Of a stretch of 64,000 nt of DNA, positions 21,579 to 33,748 are shown piece after piece. This stretch comes from Persicaria tinctoria. Lineage: Eukaryota > Streptophyta > Magnoliopsida > Caryophyllales > Polygonaceae. Location: contig JBANSL010000003.1 of assembly GCA_037127255.1 (NCBI GenBank), positions 43,521,314 through 43,585,313 of the forward strand, given 5' to 3'. The notes beneath the pieces are model-generated. The model was not told the origin of the DNA and did no database searches. It was given only the letters and a program-made list of their open reading frames with translations. The translations under genes were made by a program, and so were the position numbers. How positions within the stretch are numbered: position 1 is the first letter of the stretch; each line of letters opens with the position of its first letter.

Positions 21579-22793
21579 TGTGCGGGACGAATGTCATTGG
21601 CTTTTTCGTCCTTTGCCAAATAGAATAATATCCTAACTTAAAGCTTCAAACCAATAGATTAGTAAATCAATAGATTGATAAACCACCAAACTAGTATAGC
21701 GATGAAGTCCGGAATCGAACCCACATAGAGAACGATTGATATGCAATGTTTCTAATAATGATTCTTGTGACAAAATCAATGATTTATAGCAAATTGATAA
21801 CAAAGTAAAGTAAAGAGATCGATGATTGGAAAATATTGATAGTAAGATAGAGAAGATATTTTACCTGTAATTCTCGACAATGGTTAAGGTTCAAGTTCCT
21901 AGGATTGATTCATTTGATATTTCTAAGCATATGCCGACTTGACTAAAGTTGATAGATCCTCAAAGATACAATCTTCTTATTCAATATGACTAATGAATAG
22001 CATTAAATACTCAAGCTCTAAGACCAATTGGCATATCGATTCAATGCAAATAGAACATAAACAGCGCAACCCTATTAGTCCCTATAGCATCTATCGACAT
22101 AGATCAATCGAAATCATCCAATACAAAGACATAGAGATATCACTAATACAATGGCTTCGTTTGCTATCTAGAAAACAACAATGGATTCATAGCATAGATG
22201 CCATTCCTAGCATGGTTATCAATCACAGAAAGGAACACAAATACAATCAATAAGAACAAGATGATAAATATATTCATAAATAACTAATTGAAATCAAACC
22301 CTCACAATTCAATAAACCATGTCTTCGAATCACAGGCGAAACAATCCAAATAACTCTCTTCTCTCTAATTGTGTTCATTCTCTAACCCTAATGCCACACA
22401 CAGCTGAGATAATAATAATATAATATAATAATAGTATCTCTGGACTTAAATTCGGCTTTGCTGAATACGGGATAACGGCGGGTGCCGTGGGAAAAGCGGT
22501 GGGCGCCGGTCTTAATAGTGACCACTTCCTTCTTTTGCTTCGACGTTGTGCTTCATTGCTCCTTTGTAGCTCCTTTCTTAGCCTTCATATGCTACAAAAC
22601 ATGTCCTTTATGCTCCGCCAATATCCCATCCAAGGTCGGAATATAAAACTGTAGAATAAACACTACAAATGTGTAGATTTCGTACTCGTATACTTCACAA
22701 GAAAGATACAAAACTAGACCAAAACATATGCAAAAATCTTATCTAAATACAATAAGAACTACCCATAATGCCTATATGAAATATGCATTATCA
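21579..22793 (-). repeat. element A 5' LTR, 1215 bp
   Basis: In element orientation it starts TGATAATGCATA and ends CCCGCACA, directly before the primer site. It aligns in large part with the LTR at 23757-24929 (shared blocks: AGAATAGCATTAA, ACCAATTGGCA, TAATGCCTATAT.AAATATGC), showing the same family. Confidence 0.7.
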
Positions 22794-22799
22794 TTGTTG

Positions 22800-23756
22800 T
22801 TGGGAGAACCCGGGGACCTTTATCCAACCGTATGGGGTGCACCGCTGCACTGAAAATGGACGGGACTAGAAACACGACCATGCCCGCCGGAGCTCTATCG
22901 ACCCGAATTGTTGGTGGTGGAGGGCACTGGGGTGTCTTATTTGATGGTGGGTCAGGTAGGGTGGTTGCTTCCAAAAGAGCCTTGGCGTCAGCAACAAGCG
23001 CATCACACTTTTTGACGACGAGTTTCAGCCAAGCAGGTCATTGAATGGGCTTTATCAATATCAACTAATGATGACGTTTGTTGAATGAAACATGCCACTA
23101 TGTCATACTCCGATGTCAGACCAACAATCCTCTGAATGACCATTTTCCGTTCAGAAAGAGGATAGTCAACATTCTTCAAGTTATTAGCGAGATCCTTAAG
23201 GTGTTGACAATATTCGGAGATGAAAGAGAAAGTCTCCAATCGATAGCGGGAGAATTGATTTTGCAAGTAGACATCACGAGACTCTTTGTTGTCATGGAAG
23301 ATGTTCTTCAGCCTGGTCCGTGCAAAAAGGGTTGTAGCATTCAGTTCAAGTATGGTCAGAAGAAGATCCGAGGAGATTTTGGCATAAATCCATTGGAGGA
23401 TGATGGGATTGAGTTGATCCTAAAGATCAACATCAGCTATCGCAGGGCGGGGAATGGCGGCGTCGATGTGACCGAGCACACGATGGGCCCGGGTTGCGAT
23501 GCAAAAGAGTATCACCCACGAGTTGTACTTCGTGTCGGAGATGTCGAGTGCGAGCTGGATGAGGTGTTTCATGTTTGAGATGGTGAGGGTAGAATGGAAC
23601 GGCGGTCTGGAAGAGCCATAAGACTGGGTGGCTCTGTCGGACACGGTCTTGCCCTTAGGGTCATAGCTTTTGACGTCGGATATGGTGAGAGGGTATTTGA
23701 TAGAGAGAAGACAGTGCCGAGGGGGATAGAAATCGGAGGGGTGGGCGATGATCGAC
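22800..23756 (-). pseudogene. copia-type gag (UBN2/gag-polypeptide) gene remnant
   Basis: Minus-strand segments in shifting frames read: a Ser/Pro-rich leader; HLIQLALDISDTKYNSW and ARAHRVLGHID; then WIYAKISSDLL; then LQNQFSRYRLETFSFISEYC, HLKDLANNLKNVDYPLSERK, QRIVGLTSEYDIVACFIQQ and ETRRQK. This order is the gag domain of plant Ty1-copia elements and of the many gag-only copia-like loci of plants. At least two frameshifts or stops break it. It lies between two gypsy LTRs and is probably older local DNA into which both inserted. Confidence 0.75.
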
Positions 23757-24929
23757 TGGTGGGATGAAATGTCGTGTGTTTCACCTTGCCAAAGAAATAA
23801 CCAAAACAAATAAACTAACTAGTAAACTAGTATAGCCGATAAGTAAGGAGTCGAACCCACAGAGAAATAAGTATTGCAATGTAATGTGTATCTACCAATT
23901 ATGACACTAACAATAGAATAGGAATACGAATGAAGAAAGACAACGCAAATAAACTAAGACAAAGATATGGATAGGAACAAATAGAGGACAAAAGGTAAGA
24001 GTGTGGTTTGCCTACAATTTGCAACATTGGTTGATTTATTGATCATTGAGATGATTGCAATATTATTCCTAAGCCTATGTCGACTTGACTAAAGTTGAAG
24101 GATCTGCCGAGATACAATCACTATATTCAATATCACTAAAGAATAGCATTAAGAACTCAAGTAATTAGACCAATTGGCACATTGATTCAATCCAATTAAG
24201 ACAGATAGGCAGATACCGAACTCCGCCCTAATCGAATCTACACAACATAGATCAATTGTTATCATCCACTACAAAGGCATAGAAATATCACTAAATCAAT
24301 GACTTCGTTTGCTATCGAGAAACCAACAACGGATTAATAGCATAGATGTGAACTCTATCTAGATGTGCGGTCATAGAAAGAATCACAAAAATAAGCAATG
24401 AAGAACAAGATGATAAATAAACTCGTGAATAATATAGAAATCAAGTCTCACAATCAACCAACCAAGTCTTGAATCATAGCAAAATCACAAGAATTCTAGG
24501 GAAGCATAACAAACCTTGAATCCCTAAACTTAAATCCTCTCATTGTAATGAGTTTTTGGGAAATAGAATGAATGAAATTCTCTTCAAACCTACTGAAAAT
24601 ATGTCTAATATAACCTCCTTTCGTCGTCCAAAAACCCTAGGAAAGATAGATAAGAGTTTCCATAAAGATAGATAGAGTTTCCATAATGAAATTCTCTCCA
24701 TGTTCTCCATTTCCGCTCTTGTTCCGTAGCTCTTCTTTGTCCATTGGCTCCATTCTTTATCCACCTTTCGAGTCCGGATCTTATAACCTACAAATAAACA
24801 CTAGAAACCGTAGATTCCACACTTCGAATACTAAATGACCAAATATGAATAAGCTTATTAAACATGCAATACGACTCTCTAATGCACCTAAGACCTACCT
24901 ATAATGCCTATATAAAATATGCATTATCA
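23757..24929 (-). repeat. LTR 'F', 3' LTR of the minus-strand gypsy chain, 1173 bp
   Basis: TG..CA ends: TGGTGGGATG at the left and TGCATTATCA at the right. On its right lies AACTCCCCCACACTTAAG, the complement of a purine tract, so in element orientation this is a 3' LTR. Its first 84 bp match the start of the LTR at 50597. Confidence 0.75.
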
Positions 24930-24947
24930 AACTCCCCCACACTTAAG
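24930..24947 (-). promoter_or_regulatory. polypurine tract of chain element F
   Basis: Reads CTTAAGTGTGGGGGAGTT on the minus strand directly before the LTR; primer for plus-strand DNA synthesis in LTR elements. Confidence 0.75.
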
Positions 24948-27465
24948 CTTCGCTAGTCCTCTAGCAAACTAGATTAGAGCATAGAGATGGAGACTTCTTC
25001 ATGTCTAAACAAAAAAAATTATATAGCGTAAAAAGTGCAAATTAAACATGAAAGAAGCAAACAAATTGTTATAACTCCAACTCCCCCACACTTAAGCCTC
25101 TGCTTGTTCTCAAGCAATGACAAACATAGCAATAACCAAACATCCCACAAACATATTCATCATGTATTCGCCTCATCAAAAGCAACATCAAATTTAAATG
25201 AACACAACATCATAACATGTATTTAGCGATCAAAGCATAGAGTAGAAATCATCCAACCTCACCAGGAATATGTGTTTCACTCATGCTTTCATGTATTTAG
25301 GCTTTAAAGTTCAATTCTGAACTCAATACAAGATGCAACTAAGCTCATAGAAATTGACAACAATATCACCAAATCTCTACTGAAATGCCATTACTTGCGG
25401 AAAAACGATAAAAATAAGCAATTTGGCTCTAGAACAACTCTTTTTCTTTTCTCTCTTTTTCCTTTTTTTCGGCTTTTTTTTCTTTTCTCTTTTTTTTCCG
25501 TACTTTGCTATCTTTCGGCCTTGGTGTATTCCTTACGCAAGTCGCAAACATGGGTGTCATGAATGGCCCCGTCTATCAACACCTTAACATACTTGAATAA
25601 AGTTCACTTGAACATCTTTTGACGCGAGTTGCAAACATGGGTGACATGAATGAACCCGGTTACTCAATGATCAAGCTTTATTCCTTAGTGGATAGCTTTT
25701 GACACCGTTTTGCACGAATCATACTCATGGGTGTCATGCGTATATCCGGTTACTAAGTGTCTCAACCATTGCCACCTTATTTCACTCAAAACTCACAAGC
25801 AACTAAAGCCAAATGTATAACATAAAAGCATAAAAGTCCGCAAGCAACAAACATGTGAGTCGGTCTTGACAATAGATAATGAATTCAATATCAAGAGGTA
25901 GAAACATAAGGAGAGTAAATCACACATAAAAACAAAAGGAATTATGAAAGATTCCAATAAGGCTAAAAAACAATCTCAGAAGGGTCATATTGTGTAGGAT
26001 TTCAATCATACTCAAGCTCAATCATACATGCTCAATTACATCACCAAATCATGCTTCATAAGAAAAACATTTTAAGGCGACAAGGCTAAACAATCCAAAC
26101 ATGCTATGGAATTTATATGATCATGCCAAAATACATAATAGAGGATAAACATTGCAAGATGGTAAGTTGAATAACACATATTTATGCAATGCATGATATT
26201 TTTGGGTTTTTGACATTTTTCAATTTTTTTTCTTTTTCTAATGCAATAAAATAACGGAAAAGTAAACATGAAACTGAATTTAAACATGACCTAATCTAAC
26301 TAATTCACTTCACTTTTCCCCCACACTTAAACTATTCATCATCTTTAAATGAAAATCAAATAAAGACAACAAAATGTAAAATAGAATCACAAGTGAGGTA
26401 AAAGGTAACCTACTTGATCATGGTAGTGGTGGCTATCATCGTCGGAAAAACAAGCTTTGGAACACTGAGGCGGTGGCGGGCGCCGAGTATGGGGCAGGGG
26501 GCGCCGTCTGTGCAGAATCATGAATCCGAGTTGCAACGTCGATGTTCCGACGTCCAAACACCTTCCAAATTGCTCTTTGAAGATCAGGACTTGGTTTCAA
26601 AGTCTTTCTTTTGTGGTAAGGATGGTGATGGTATGAAAAGAATCGAATTTGATGGATGTGGATGATAGAAAAAAGAAAGGCTTAGGTTTTGGAATTTAGA
26701 TTTAAGTGGAGAAATTTGAGTTCTTGTGTGGCTTGGAGACAAAGGCTTGAATGATCAAATTTGAGAATCAGGATATGTGATTAGTTGGAAAGGGAAGTGA
26801 TCATCTATCACAAAGAAAAAGAAATATTAGAAATAGATAGAAATAAAAAAATAAAATAAATAAAAAGATAAAATCTAGTCCTAAGCTATATAGAAACTAA
26901 TCCTAAGATAGAACAATCTAGCCTAAGATAGATGAAAATAGATAAAAGATAAACTAACCTAAGATAGAAAATAAATCTAACCTAAAAATGGATAAAAATA
27001 ATATAATCCTAAATAAAATAAAATAAATAAATCTAATCCTAATAAAATGGAAAATAAAGAAACTATCCTAAAACAACTGGAATTAACCAAAAAAATAAAA
27101 GATAGAATGACTTCCCTTCTAATTTTACCAAAGATCCAGACGCGTCAAGAGAAACACAAGGGCGGCGGGCGCCGTGTGATGGGCGGCGGGTGCCGTGTCC
27201 TCAGAACGTGACTCCGTCATTCAATCAAGCAAATTTTATGGTTAATGCAAGACTCCTCCAAAAACACATATCTAAATGGAACTCTATCATTTTATTGAAT
27301 TTTAAAAACTAAATACCTAACTAAGAATTGAAAAACTTGCAAACTAGAAAACAAATCATGGGTTGCCTCCCAAGAAGCGTCCTTGGTTAACATCATAGAC
27401 TCGACGTTTTATTGTATCATTACCTTAAGACTCATTCAGACATTATTAAAGCCCTTAAAAGCAAA

Positions 27466-28083
27466 TCAAATTCTTGTGCCCAACCAAAATTTGAATGAAC
27501 TGAACATGAGAAAATAAGCAATTAAGGATACCTTGTAGAGAAGCCTTGACATTTTCCTACTTACCTGAGGTTGATCTTTTCCAGAGAAAATGTAAGACCA
27601 CCAACACAGTTCCGTTGGTGTCTTGTAGAAGTAATGCTCCCAAGGATCCAAATATTCACCATAAATCACAAAAGTGGTAGAAATTTCATTGCCTTGCTCG
27701 GGAGCCATAGAAATCGGCTCTGGAATTGGTTCTGTGATTGGCGCGATCAAGATGAGCTCTTCGGATGAATTAGGAGCCAAAACATATAGATCCTCATCCG
27801 TGCACTCATAAGATTCCATTTCAATAGGCATTGGGCTCTCCACTCGACCGGGTGAGGGGTAAGAAGAAGGTATGATAGATGATGGAGAAGAAGGCACAAT
27901 GGATGATGGGGAGGAAATTATAATGGATGGTGAATGAGGAGGCATAAAAGATAATGGAGAAGAAGGCATAATAGATGAAACGTCACGCATCGACTCATGA
28001 GACTCCGTTTCAAGAAGTACTACATCCTCTTCTTCATTGCAATCATAGTCAGCGAATATATGCGTCTCCCACAATTCCTTCAA
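27466..28083 (-). CDS. retrotransposon-associated ORF, Ser/Pro-rich with hydrophobic C-terminus
   Basis: A 205-codon frame. The first half is acidic then carries imperfect repeats of SSIIPSSP type; the middle has VIYGEYLDPWEHYFYKTPTE with several aromatic residues; the last 25 residues (LLYKVSLIAYFLMFSSFKFW) are strongly hydrophobic and may be a membrane segment. It lies near the 3' side of the element, where env-like ORFs of Athila-type elements occur, but no env similarity can be claimed. Product unknown. Confidence 0.4.
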   Translation of the reverse strand: MKELWETHIFADYDCNEEEDVVLLETESHESMRDVSSIMPSSPLSFMPPHSPSIIISSPSSIVPSSPSSIIPSSYPSPGRVESPMPIEMESYECTDEDLYVLAPNSSEELILIAPITEPIPEPISMAPEQGNEISTTFVIYGEYLDPWEHYFYKTPTELCWWSYIFSGKDQPQVSRKMSRLLYKVSLIAYFLMFSSFKFWLGTRI

Positions 28084-28167
28084 TCTTTTACAACATTCCT
28101 CCCATTCCTACTTAGTTATCCTTTCATATGGCGGAGGTTCTGAGGTGGCGGCGGGCGCAGTTCATAC

Positions 28168-28931
28168 ATTTGGAATTCCGATCCATCGCCCGTGGGCTCA
28201 AAATCAAGAACCACGCCGTATATTTGGCCCGATCTTTCAATGCTCTTTGATATCTCCTTATTTGGAACAAATTCAAGTGATTAATAATCTGATTTAGCGA
28301 CAGATTTATACTTAGAAAATTTCCAACAATTGAAACCACAAAAGAATAGCGAAAAAAACTAAGGGAAAGCGAAGACAAGCTAAGAGGGATGCGCGGGAGC
28401 GCCTGGGCGCGCTGGAGCTGAGCAGCACTCGCGGCACCGAGGCCGGAAGCGAGCGTCACCAGATGCTAAGCCTTCTGCGATGGAGCTGCTTCTGTTGCTG
28501 CGATGGTTTTCTGGGTAGTGTTTGGTTTTGCCGAGTGATTCAAGGTAGGGGGTTGGATCTTGTGTTTTCCGAGTAACCAAAAGAACATGAGTGTTTGAAG
28601 GCTTTTGGATTGGGGAATTGGGGAAACCTTTTAATCCTAAAAAGGTTCCTCAATTATATTTTTCAATCTAATTGAATTCAAATGCATACAAGTGTTTAAA
28701 TAGTAAAGCCTAACCAATTCTACCTTGCAAGGGATAGAGGGTTGGTTAGATAAAAGATAGATACAATATCCTAAAGATAGATAAAACCTAAGATAGATAA
28801 ATCAAACCTAATAAAGATAGATAAACAATAGCTTGGTGGGAAAGGAATTTATCTAGATGAGATATTTTCCTCCCACACATTATTTTCCTAAATTCATAAA
28901 ATAAATATATATAACTTAATTAAATAAATCC
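28168..28931 (-). repeat. truncated LTR 'Z', left copy
   Basis: Aligns with 50688-51480: shared words AATCAAGAACCACGCC, CAATGCTCTTTGA.ATCTCC, CCGAGT..AACAAGAACATGAG.., AAGGTTCC.CAAT. It lacks the first 90 bp present at 50597 and its left neighbour is element F sequence, so it is a truncated 3' LTR. GC-rich patch 28380-28460. Confidence 0.55.
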
Positions 28932-29412
28932 GGCCCACCAACAAAAGGGAACTCGACATGGGCTTTGGTCCACTCGATATGTCCTCTCCTTGCACTCGAT
29001 GCCATGTCATGTCGAGTGGCATATGTGTATGTCGATCAAGGAGGGTGTCTTGGCTTCATGAACTCCGTTTGTGGACGCAAGCTCAACTCCTGTGCTGACG
29101 TTCTAGTCTTGAGCAAAGTGATCCAAGGTGGCCTGAATCCTTGCTCTATAGTTCCTTGGTAACGAATGAGAAGGGCCTTAGTTGCATCTTGAATGTTCTT
29201 GGCCCTTGCACGAGTGATAGGACCATTAAATGACACCTTCATGTTGTCCTCAATGTCACCACGAGTGATAGGACCATCAAATGGCGCCATTTGTTCAGAA
29301 TCGCCATCCTTCTTGTTTTGCTCACTCACTAGCTTGCGTTCTTCCTCCAGGTCGTGTAAAAGATCCCACAATTCCGACAATCCAAGGTTGCATAGACCGT
29401 CGTCACCCATGT
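28932..29412 (-). pseudogene. pol C-terminal tail fused to gag, left part
   Basis: The minus strand from 29410 reads a gag-like stretch (GLCNLGLSELWDLLHDLEEE), then two copies of a G-P-I-T-R motif, the second FNGPITRARAKNIQDATKAL, which is the tail seen after integrase in plant gypsy polyproteins (compare 59084-59180), then 3' non-coding sequence. Protease, reverse transcriptase and integrase are missing, so gag is fused to the pol tail by an internal deletion. The frame is cut at 29410-29412 by the CACTA element and resumes at 50317. Confidence 0.65.
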
Positions 29413-29445
29413 CACTACTAGAATTGTGTTCATAGACGTCGGATA
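29413..29445 (+). repeat. CACTA left terminal inverted repeat
   Basis: CACTACTAGAATTGTGTTCA followed by TAGACGTCGG; pairs with 50287-50316 with two or three mismatches. Confidence 0.9.
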
Positions 29446-29671
29446 AAAACCGATGTAAAACAAAAATGTTTTCAACGTGTTAGTGGGTGGTGTTAAAGAT
29501 CCAAACTTTATCACATCGGTTTTTACCCGATGTCTATAATAATTTATAACATTGTTTTTATGTTTGATAACGATTTAAGTACGTTGATATAATTATGTTT
29601 TGGTTGATAAACCTAATGTTCAACCATATTTATTTTGCATTTCTAAATGCTTGAAACAATGTAGGGTAATA

Positions 29672-29906
29672 CTCCCTCCATTCCAAAATACATGGGTTTT
29701 TAGTTTTCCGCACGCTTTTTAAGAAGCGAAAAACTATATGAAATATTATTTTGTTAATTAAATTTTTTATATAATTTGATACTTATTAGTAATAAGTATT
29801 AAATGATATACAAAATTTGATTAAAAAAATAATATTTCATAGAGTTTTTCACTCCTTAAAAAACGTGTCAAAAAGGAAAAGCCCATGTATTATGGAACGG
29901 AGGTAG
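29672..29906. mobile_element. Stowaway-type MITE, 235 bp
   Basis: Ends CTCCCTCCATTCCAAAATAC and, reversed, CTACCTCCGTTCCATAATAC, both continuing ATGGG, flanked by TA on each side (29670-29671 and 29907-29908). This is the Stowaway (Tc1/mariner-related) signature. The AT-rich inside folds on itself over nearly its whole length. It sits within the CACTA left subterminal region. Confidence 0.92.
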
Positions 29907-29908
29907 TA

Positions 29909-30240
29909 CAAAATTGACATTAACATCGCTATATTTTTAATAAGAGATGTTTTACGTTGATATACACATCAGTTATACGTTATTCATTTTGTGTGCATTC
30001 TTTATTCATTTATAAGTTTATAATATTAATGTATATTAAATATAATGGTATCATACTGAATATTTTAAAATCGATGTTATTAGTATATTTTAAAATCATT
30101 TTTTCAGTTGGAAAACGATGTTATTTTAATCGCAAATAAACATCGGTTTTTACTCATCAATAAACATTGTTTTTTTAATCGCAAATACGATGTTATTTTC
30201 CATGTACAGATCTATGTTTAAAACAACCTGTTATTAGCCA
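29909..30240. other. CACTA subterminal repeat region, left
   Basis: AT-rich, with CGATGTT and AACATCGGTTTTTAC words in both orientations, the kind of subterminal repeat that binds transposase in CACTA elements. Confidence 0.6.
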
Positions 30241-31215
30241 AAGTAAGCATTATAAAATACAATAATACACAATACCAAATATATCAAAGAGTAAAGATTC
30301 ACTAAAAGAACAAGAACAATAAAACGACAGATTCATGAAACAAAACCATAAACTAGAATAGATATAAAAACCTTAAACCAAGTGGTTGATGACAGTTTTG
30401 ACTTTTGGCTCTTGAGACCATTTCTCGATTCTCTGACAGAACAATAAAACGATAGAGATTCATAAAAACAAAACCAAAAGCCGGAATATATTGTATCTGC
30501 GTAAAGCCTCTCCTCACCATGAACCATACTAAACATGTTGTATACTGTCAGTTTGAGTTTTGCCTCTTGAGACCATTTCTCAAACCACTTGCCCTGTCAG
30601 TTGAATTGATTGAAGATGCTGACCTGTGAAATGAAATCAAATACGTATGATGGCCTGATATGAGGGAATATATACCATATGCTTAAATAGAAAAAAAGTT
30701 CTAGGGAAGGCTTAGAAGTGAAAAACAATACATAAAAATATATAATGATGATTGATACATCAGGTCATACCGAATTATAAATTTGGTCATGTAAATAGCT
30801 TAAAGAATATTCAATACATGGGGATGTTAATTATCATTATTTCACTTTGTCCAGAATATAGTTTGTCTAGACTTTGGATCTTTGTTGGCATTCCTTTCGA
30901 AAATTCTTAATAAGCAGTGAAATATGGTTGAATAATATTTTTACAGTCATTATTAAAAAAAAAATTGATGCAAGAAAGAGGTATATCTCACAATCCTCAA
31001 CACAATTTCCATAAGCTGAGCTTCACATTAGTAGCAGTAAATAACTAAATATTTCCATCCAAAAGTAACTTCCACGAGCTCATCCAATAACTTGAGATAC
31101 AAAACGAGCAAAGACGGGCAACATACCATTCAAATAATGTTTTTGATGTTGATTATTCATGTAATGCATGTTAATTAAACTAAATCTGCACAACAGTAGT
31201 GTACAATAATAAGAA
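30241..31215 (-). other. CACTA interior with duplicated exon-like words
   Basis: The word CTCTTGAGACCATTTCTC occurs at about 30410 and 30566 in related 50-60 bp contexts; on the minus strand both read EKWSQE followed by A/P-K-x-K. This looks like two related exons or a small duplication of a captured gene. The rest is AT-rich and intron-like. Confidence 0.35.
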
Positions 31216-31222
31216 ATGCTTA

Positions 31223-31341
31223 CCAGGCCTTGTGGATCGGAGGCCCTTCTCAAGCTCTATGTTCCAGTAATCCAGTCCATTGCACAAGCTGTAGAAGCTT
31301 TCTCCATAGTTTTTCCGTCTTCTATCCTTGCAGCAATAAAC
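31223..31341 (-). pseudogene. captured exon in CACTA
   Basis: The minus strand reads KDRRRKNYGESFYSLCNG then LDYWNIELEKGLRSTRPG followed by a GTAAGC donor, preceded by an acceptor-like CTGCAAG. Composition is gene-like. Not recognised. Confidence 0.35.
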
Positions 31342-31742
31342 ACAACTGAGACAAATGTCCTACAAAATGTAAGACGAATCAAGATAATATGCCATATTTG
31401 ATTATTAACACACGCTACTAGGAAGAGGCTTGCAATTTAAACATGTTTAATTGGAAAGCTGATCATTTTCTAGCCCTAGAAAAAATGTTAAACCCAATCA
31501 ATGTTCCCTCAGGGGCACAGTGAAGAAGGGGAGAAGAAAACAGAGAAGAATTAAGGAGAGGGAGAGGAACAACTTATAGAAAGAAGAATATTCAGCAACG
31601 TATTATATACCTTAAGAGTCTTTTACCCATACATATTGCAATCAAAAGCCAGCTTTGTCAAAACTAATCTGAATGAAGATTCAAGATATGGAAAAACACA
31701 TTGTGTACACATAATTCTTATACATATTGAAAGTCATGTGCA

Positions 31743-32223
31743 TCATACACCGTAGGAAGCCAAGGATCCATTTCTTAGTATCAAAGTTCCAACAAAGGAT
31801 CCAGCATTAGGCATCAAACCCTTGCTACTAGAAGGCACAGATGGTGACTGTCCAGCATTAGCACATGCAGCGGATGATTCACGCTCTCTCTCTAGGCCAT
31901 TATTAGCCACTTCTCCATCTAAGATAACTTGCTGCAAAGAAAAATGACCAAAATAAAATGGATGCCATATTAAAGCAAACAACCTAAAGTTGAAAACTTT
32001 TGTTCTTGAATGCGGTGTCAAGAAACCAAAATGCTAGGATAAAGCATGATATTGCCAAATACAACACAAATTGACCAAGATAGAAGCTTGCATAGATAGA
32101 ACACAAGCCGAGAAACACAACACCAGGGTCGAATTTCAACAGAAGGGATGATTGGAGGCCCGAAGCTGCTCTCGTCGTCTTCTTTGCTCGCGAGTTAAGG
32201 GAAAGAGTCCCATAATCAATCAC
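31743..32223 (-). pseudogene. captured gene fragment with possible transmembrane segment
   Basis: Minus-strand exon-like pieces: 31985-32223 reads a basic, Ser-rich start and then LLLKFDPGVVFLGLCSIYAS and FVLYLAISCFILAFWFLD, a hydrophobic span; 31743-31935 reads Ser/Ala-rich sequence ending GTLILRNGSLASYG. Splice sites between them are plausible (CTTTGCAG-like acceptor at about 31935). Family not recognised. Confidence 0.35.
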
Positions 32224-32639
32224 CTAATCCTTCTGCTTATCAATTGTTCAAATATCATTTGTTTTCAAAAGTGGGGTACATGCTTAGTTATTTTTTTCCC
32301 TGTTCTCTGTTTTCCACAACAAGTAATCACACCAATCATAAAGAGCATATCATAATCATCAATGAGTTCAGAACAAGATTTCACAACCATTTGTTTATAG
32401 CTACAAGTCACTTGTCTGGAGCTATTACTTACTTTATCAATAAAAGAGATCAAGCAGTAAATCAAATTAATGGATAGCTGAAAGAGATGTATATGATTTC
32501 AAGGTAAAGTTGGTAGAGAGAGCATGTAATGGAATTACGAATCACAATGAAGCTCCGGTTCATGTATTGTATTTTCATCAACATGCCAGATTCTAAGTAA
32601 AAGGTAAACACTCTATTAGGGAGATTTTCATAGATATTA

Positions 32640-33210
32640 TTTTGTAGAGCCATAATTAAGAGGTCTTGTTCGAACGAGTACCTGTGGTCCTGTGTCTAGG
32701 CGTCTCACTTACCAGGTTTGGTTCAAGCAGGGAACGTCGCACCTGAACATCTCCAAACCAAGCCTGAAGAGTCTGCACTGAGGACCAGCCAAGTTGCGCA
32801 AGGAATGAAATCCACACCCTTCCGCCACCCAAGCCGCCACCAGCTGTCACTCCTCAAAGAGATAAGAGATAAGAGATTTCGCCCATCTTTCCTATCTTCT
32901 TATCTTTGGCTCCAGATCACCTTTATTTTGAAAGAGATTGTAATCAAGGGCCGAGATTTAAATTTTGGGAGCAAGGATGTACCTTTGTCAAACTCGTCGG
33001 CTCTTGATTTGATGTTTTGAGATTTTGATATTTCTCTGTTGGGATGAAGATTACTATGATGGGAAGCAACGATTAGGGCTTTGTATTGGTGCTCTTGGAT
33101 TCGCAGGTAATGGCTGGTGGCGGCACTTGGGTTGGAGGCTGAGGTTTGCTCTGTTCCTCGATTGTCGAGGGTATTCGATACAAGCGCACGACGGTTAGGG
33201 TTCTTCATCT
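32640..33210 (-). pseudogene. captured gene fragment, probable 5' exon
   Basis: From an ATG (complement at 33206-33208) the minus strand reads KNPNRRALVSNTLDNRGTEQ and on through a 102-codon open frame; a second Gly-rich frame (GGGLGGGRVWISFLAQLGW) ends at a GTAAGT donor near 32715. Upstream on the minus strand (33210-33300) is GA-rich and leader-like. Product unknown. Confidence 0.3.
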
Positions 33211-33618
33211 ACCGCCATAGAAAGTTCAGAGAGAGGGGGAAAGAGAGAGATGTGTCGATGGATCTGAACGAGAATGGGGGAAGGGTTATTTGAGGATATT
33301 TGGACAAGTATTGAGAAGTGTTTTTTTTTTAACGCAAAATCCAAAATTCAAATTTTTTTGTTAATGGCTTTTGCCGCTGTAAAATTTCTAACTTATTTGA
33401 GTCTCTTTTAAAAAAAAATTGAATGCCCCTATTTCTGGTCATGTCATTGGGAGCTGGGTTATTTTTACCGCTTTAAATTTCAACTATGTGTATTTTGTGT
33501 GCTTTCAAAAAAAAATTTAAAACAAAATTTTAACATCGTCTAAAAAGTTAAGTCGATTTATCTAATATTAATAACATCCATAATTTTTTTGGTAAAGAAA
33601 ACCCTAGCCGTCAGTAAA

Positions 33619-33748
33619 ATGTACGCGCTTCACGCGCTCTCTCTTCCTCCTCGCATACATCGCCGTCCGCCACCCAGCCCTAAATCCACCCACCCCGGCT
33701 TCAGACCAAGCCTGCAGTTCCCCATCTTCACAAAGCAACTATGGATTC
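33619..33748 (+). pseudogene. N-terminal ORF piece, possible transit-peptide-like start, interrupted by element 1
   Basis: An ATG at 33619 opens a frame rich in Pro, Arg, Ser and His that is still open at the left target duplication of element 1. Taking one copy of GATTC, the same frame continues from 44677 to the stop at 45426-45428. The Arg/Pro/Ser-rich, acid-poor start resembles an organelle-targeting sequence, but this is inference from composition only. Confidence 0.3.
33744..33748. repeat. target duplication of element 1, left (GATTC)
   Basis: GATTC here and at 44672-44676, directly outside the TG..CA ends of element 1. Confidence 0.9.

Larger units (their letters stand above)
6580..22793 (-). 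mobile_element. element A: degraded Athila-like Ty3-gypsy element, heavily nested
   Basis: Read on the minus strand it starts with an LTR (21579-22793), a decayed primer site, a gag remnant (21049-21480), then a segment homologous to 27110-27370 and 26420-26900 of the second gypsy chain, then an Athila-type ORF (6580-7503). It is interrupted by a solo LTR (about 19293-20709), a Mutator-like element (8202-18905) and a SINE (7940-8037). Protease, reverse transcriptase and integrase are absent, and no left LTR was found, so the left end is truncated near 6.5 kb. The extent is inferred from the parallel order of homologous blocks in the element at 23757-29412. Confidence 0.6.
24930..28167 (-). 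mobile_element. element F internal, 3' portion
   Basis: Contains three purine-tract-like motifs (24930, 25082, 26317), three spaced copies of the CATGGGTGTCATGAATG word (25535-25570, 25621-25658, 25711-25750), a pyrimidine tract (25438-25500), a GC-rich patch with GGCGGGCGCC (26470-26520 and 27165-27200), AT-rich sequence with many GATAGAT words (26820-27070), then the ORF at 27466-28083. No reverse transcriptase or integrase. Confidence 0.6.

Noticed and set aside
22794..23756. Copia element bounded by LTRs at 21579 and 23757
   Set aside because: Those LTRs have gypsy primer sites and PPTs in other positions; the copia gag is simply caught between two gypsy insertions.
27466..28083. env gene
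   Set aside because: Only position and one hydrophobic stretch support it; no env motif, so described as an unknown ORF.
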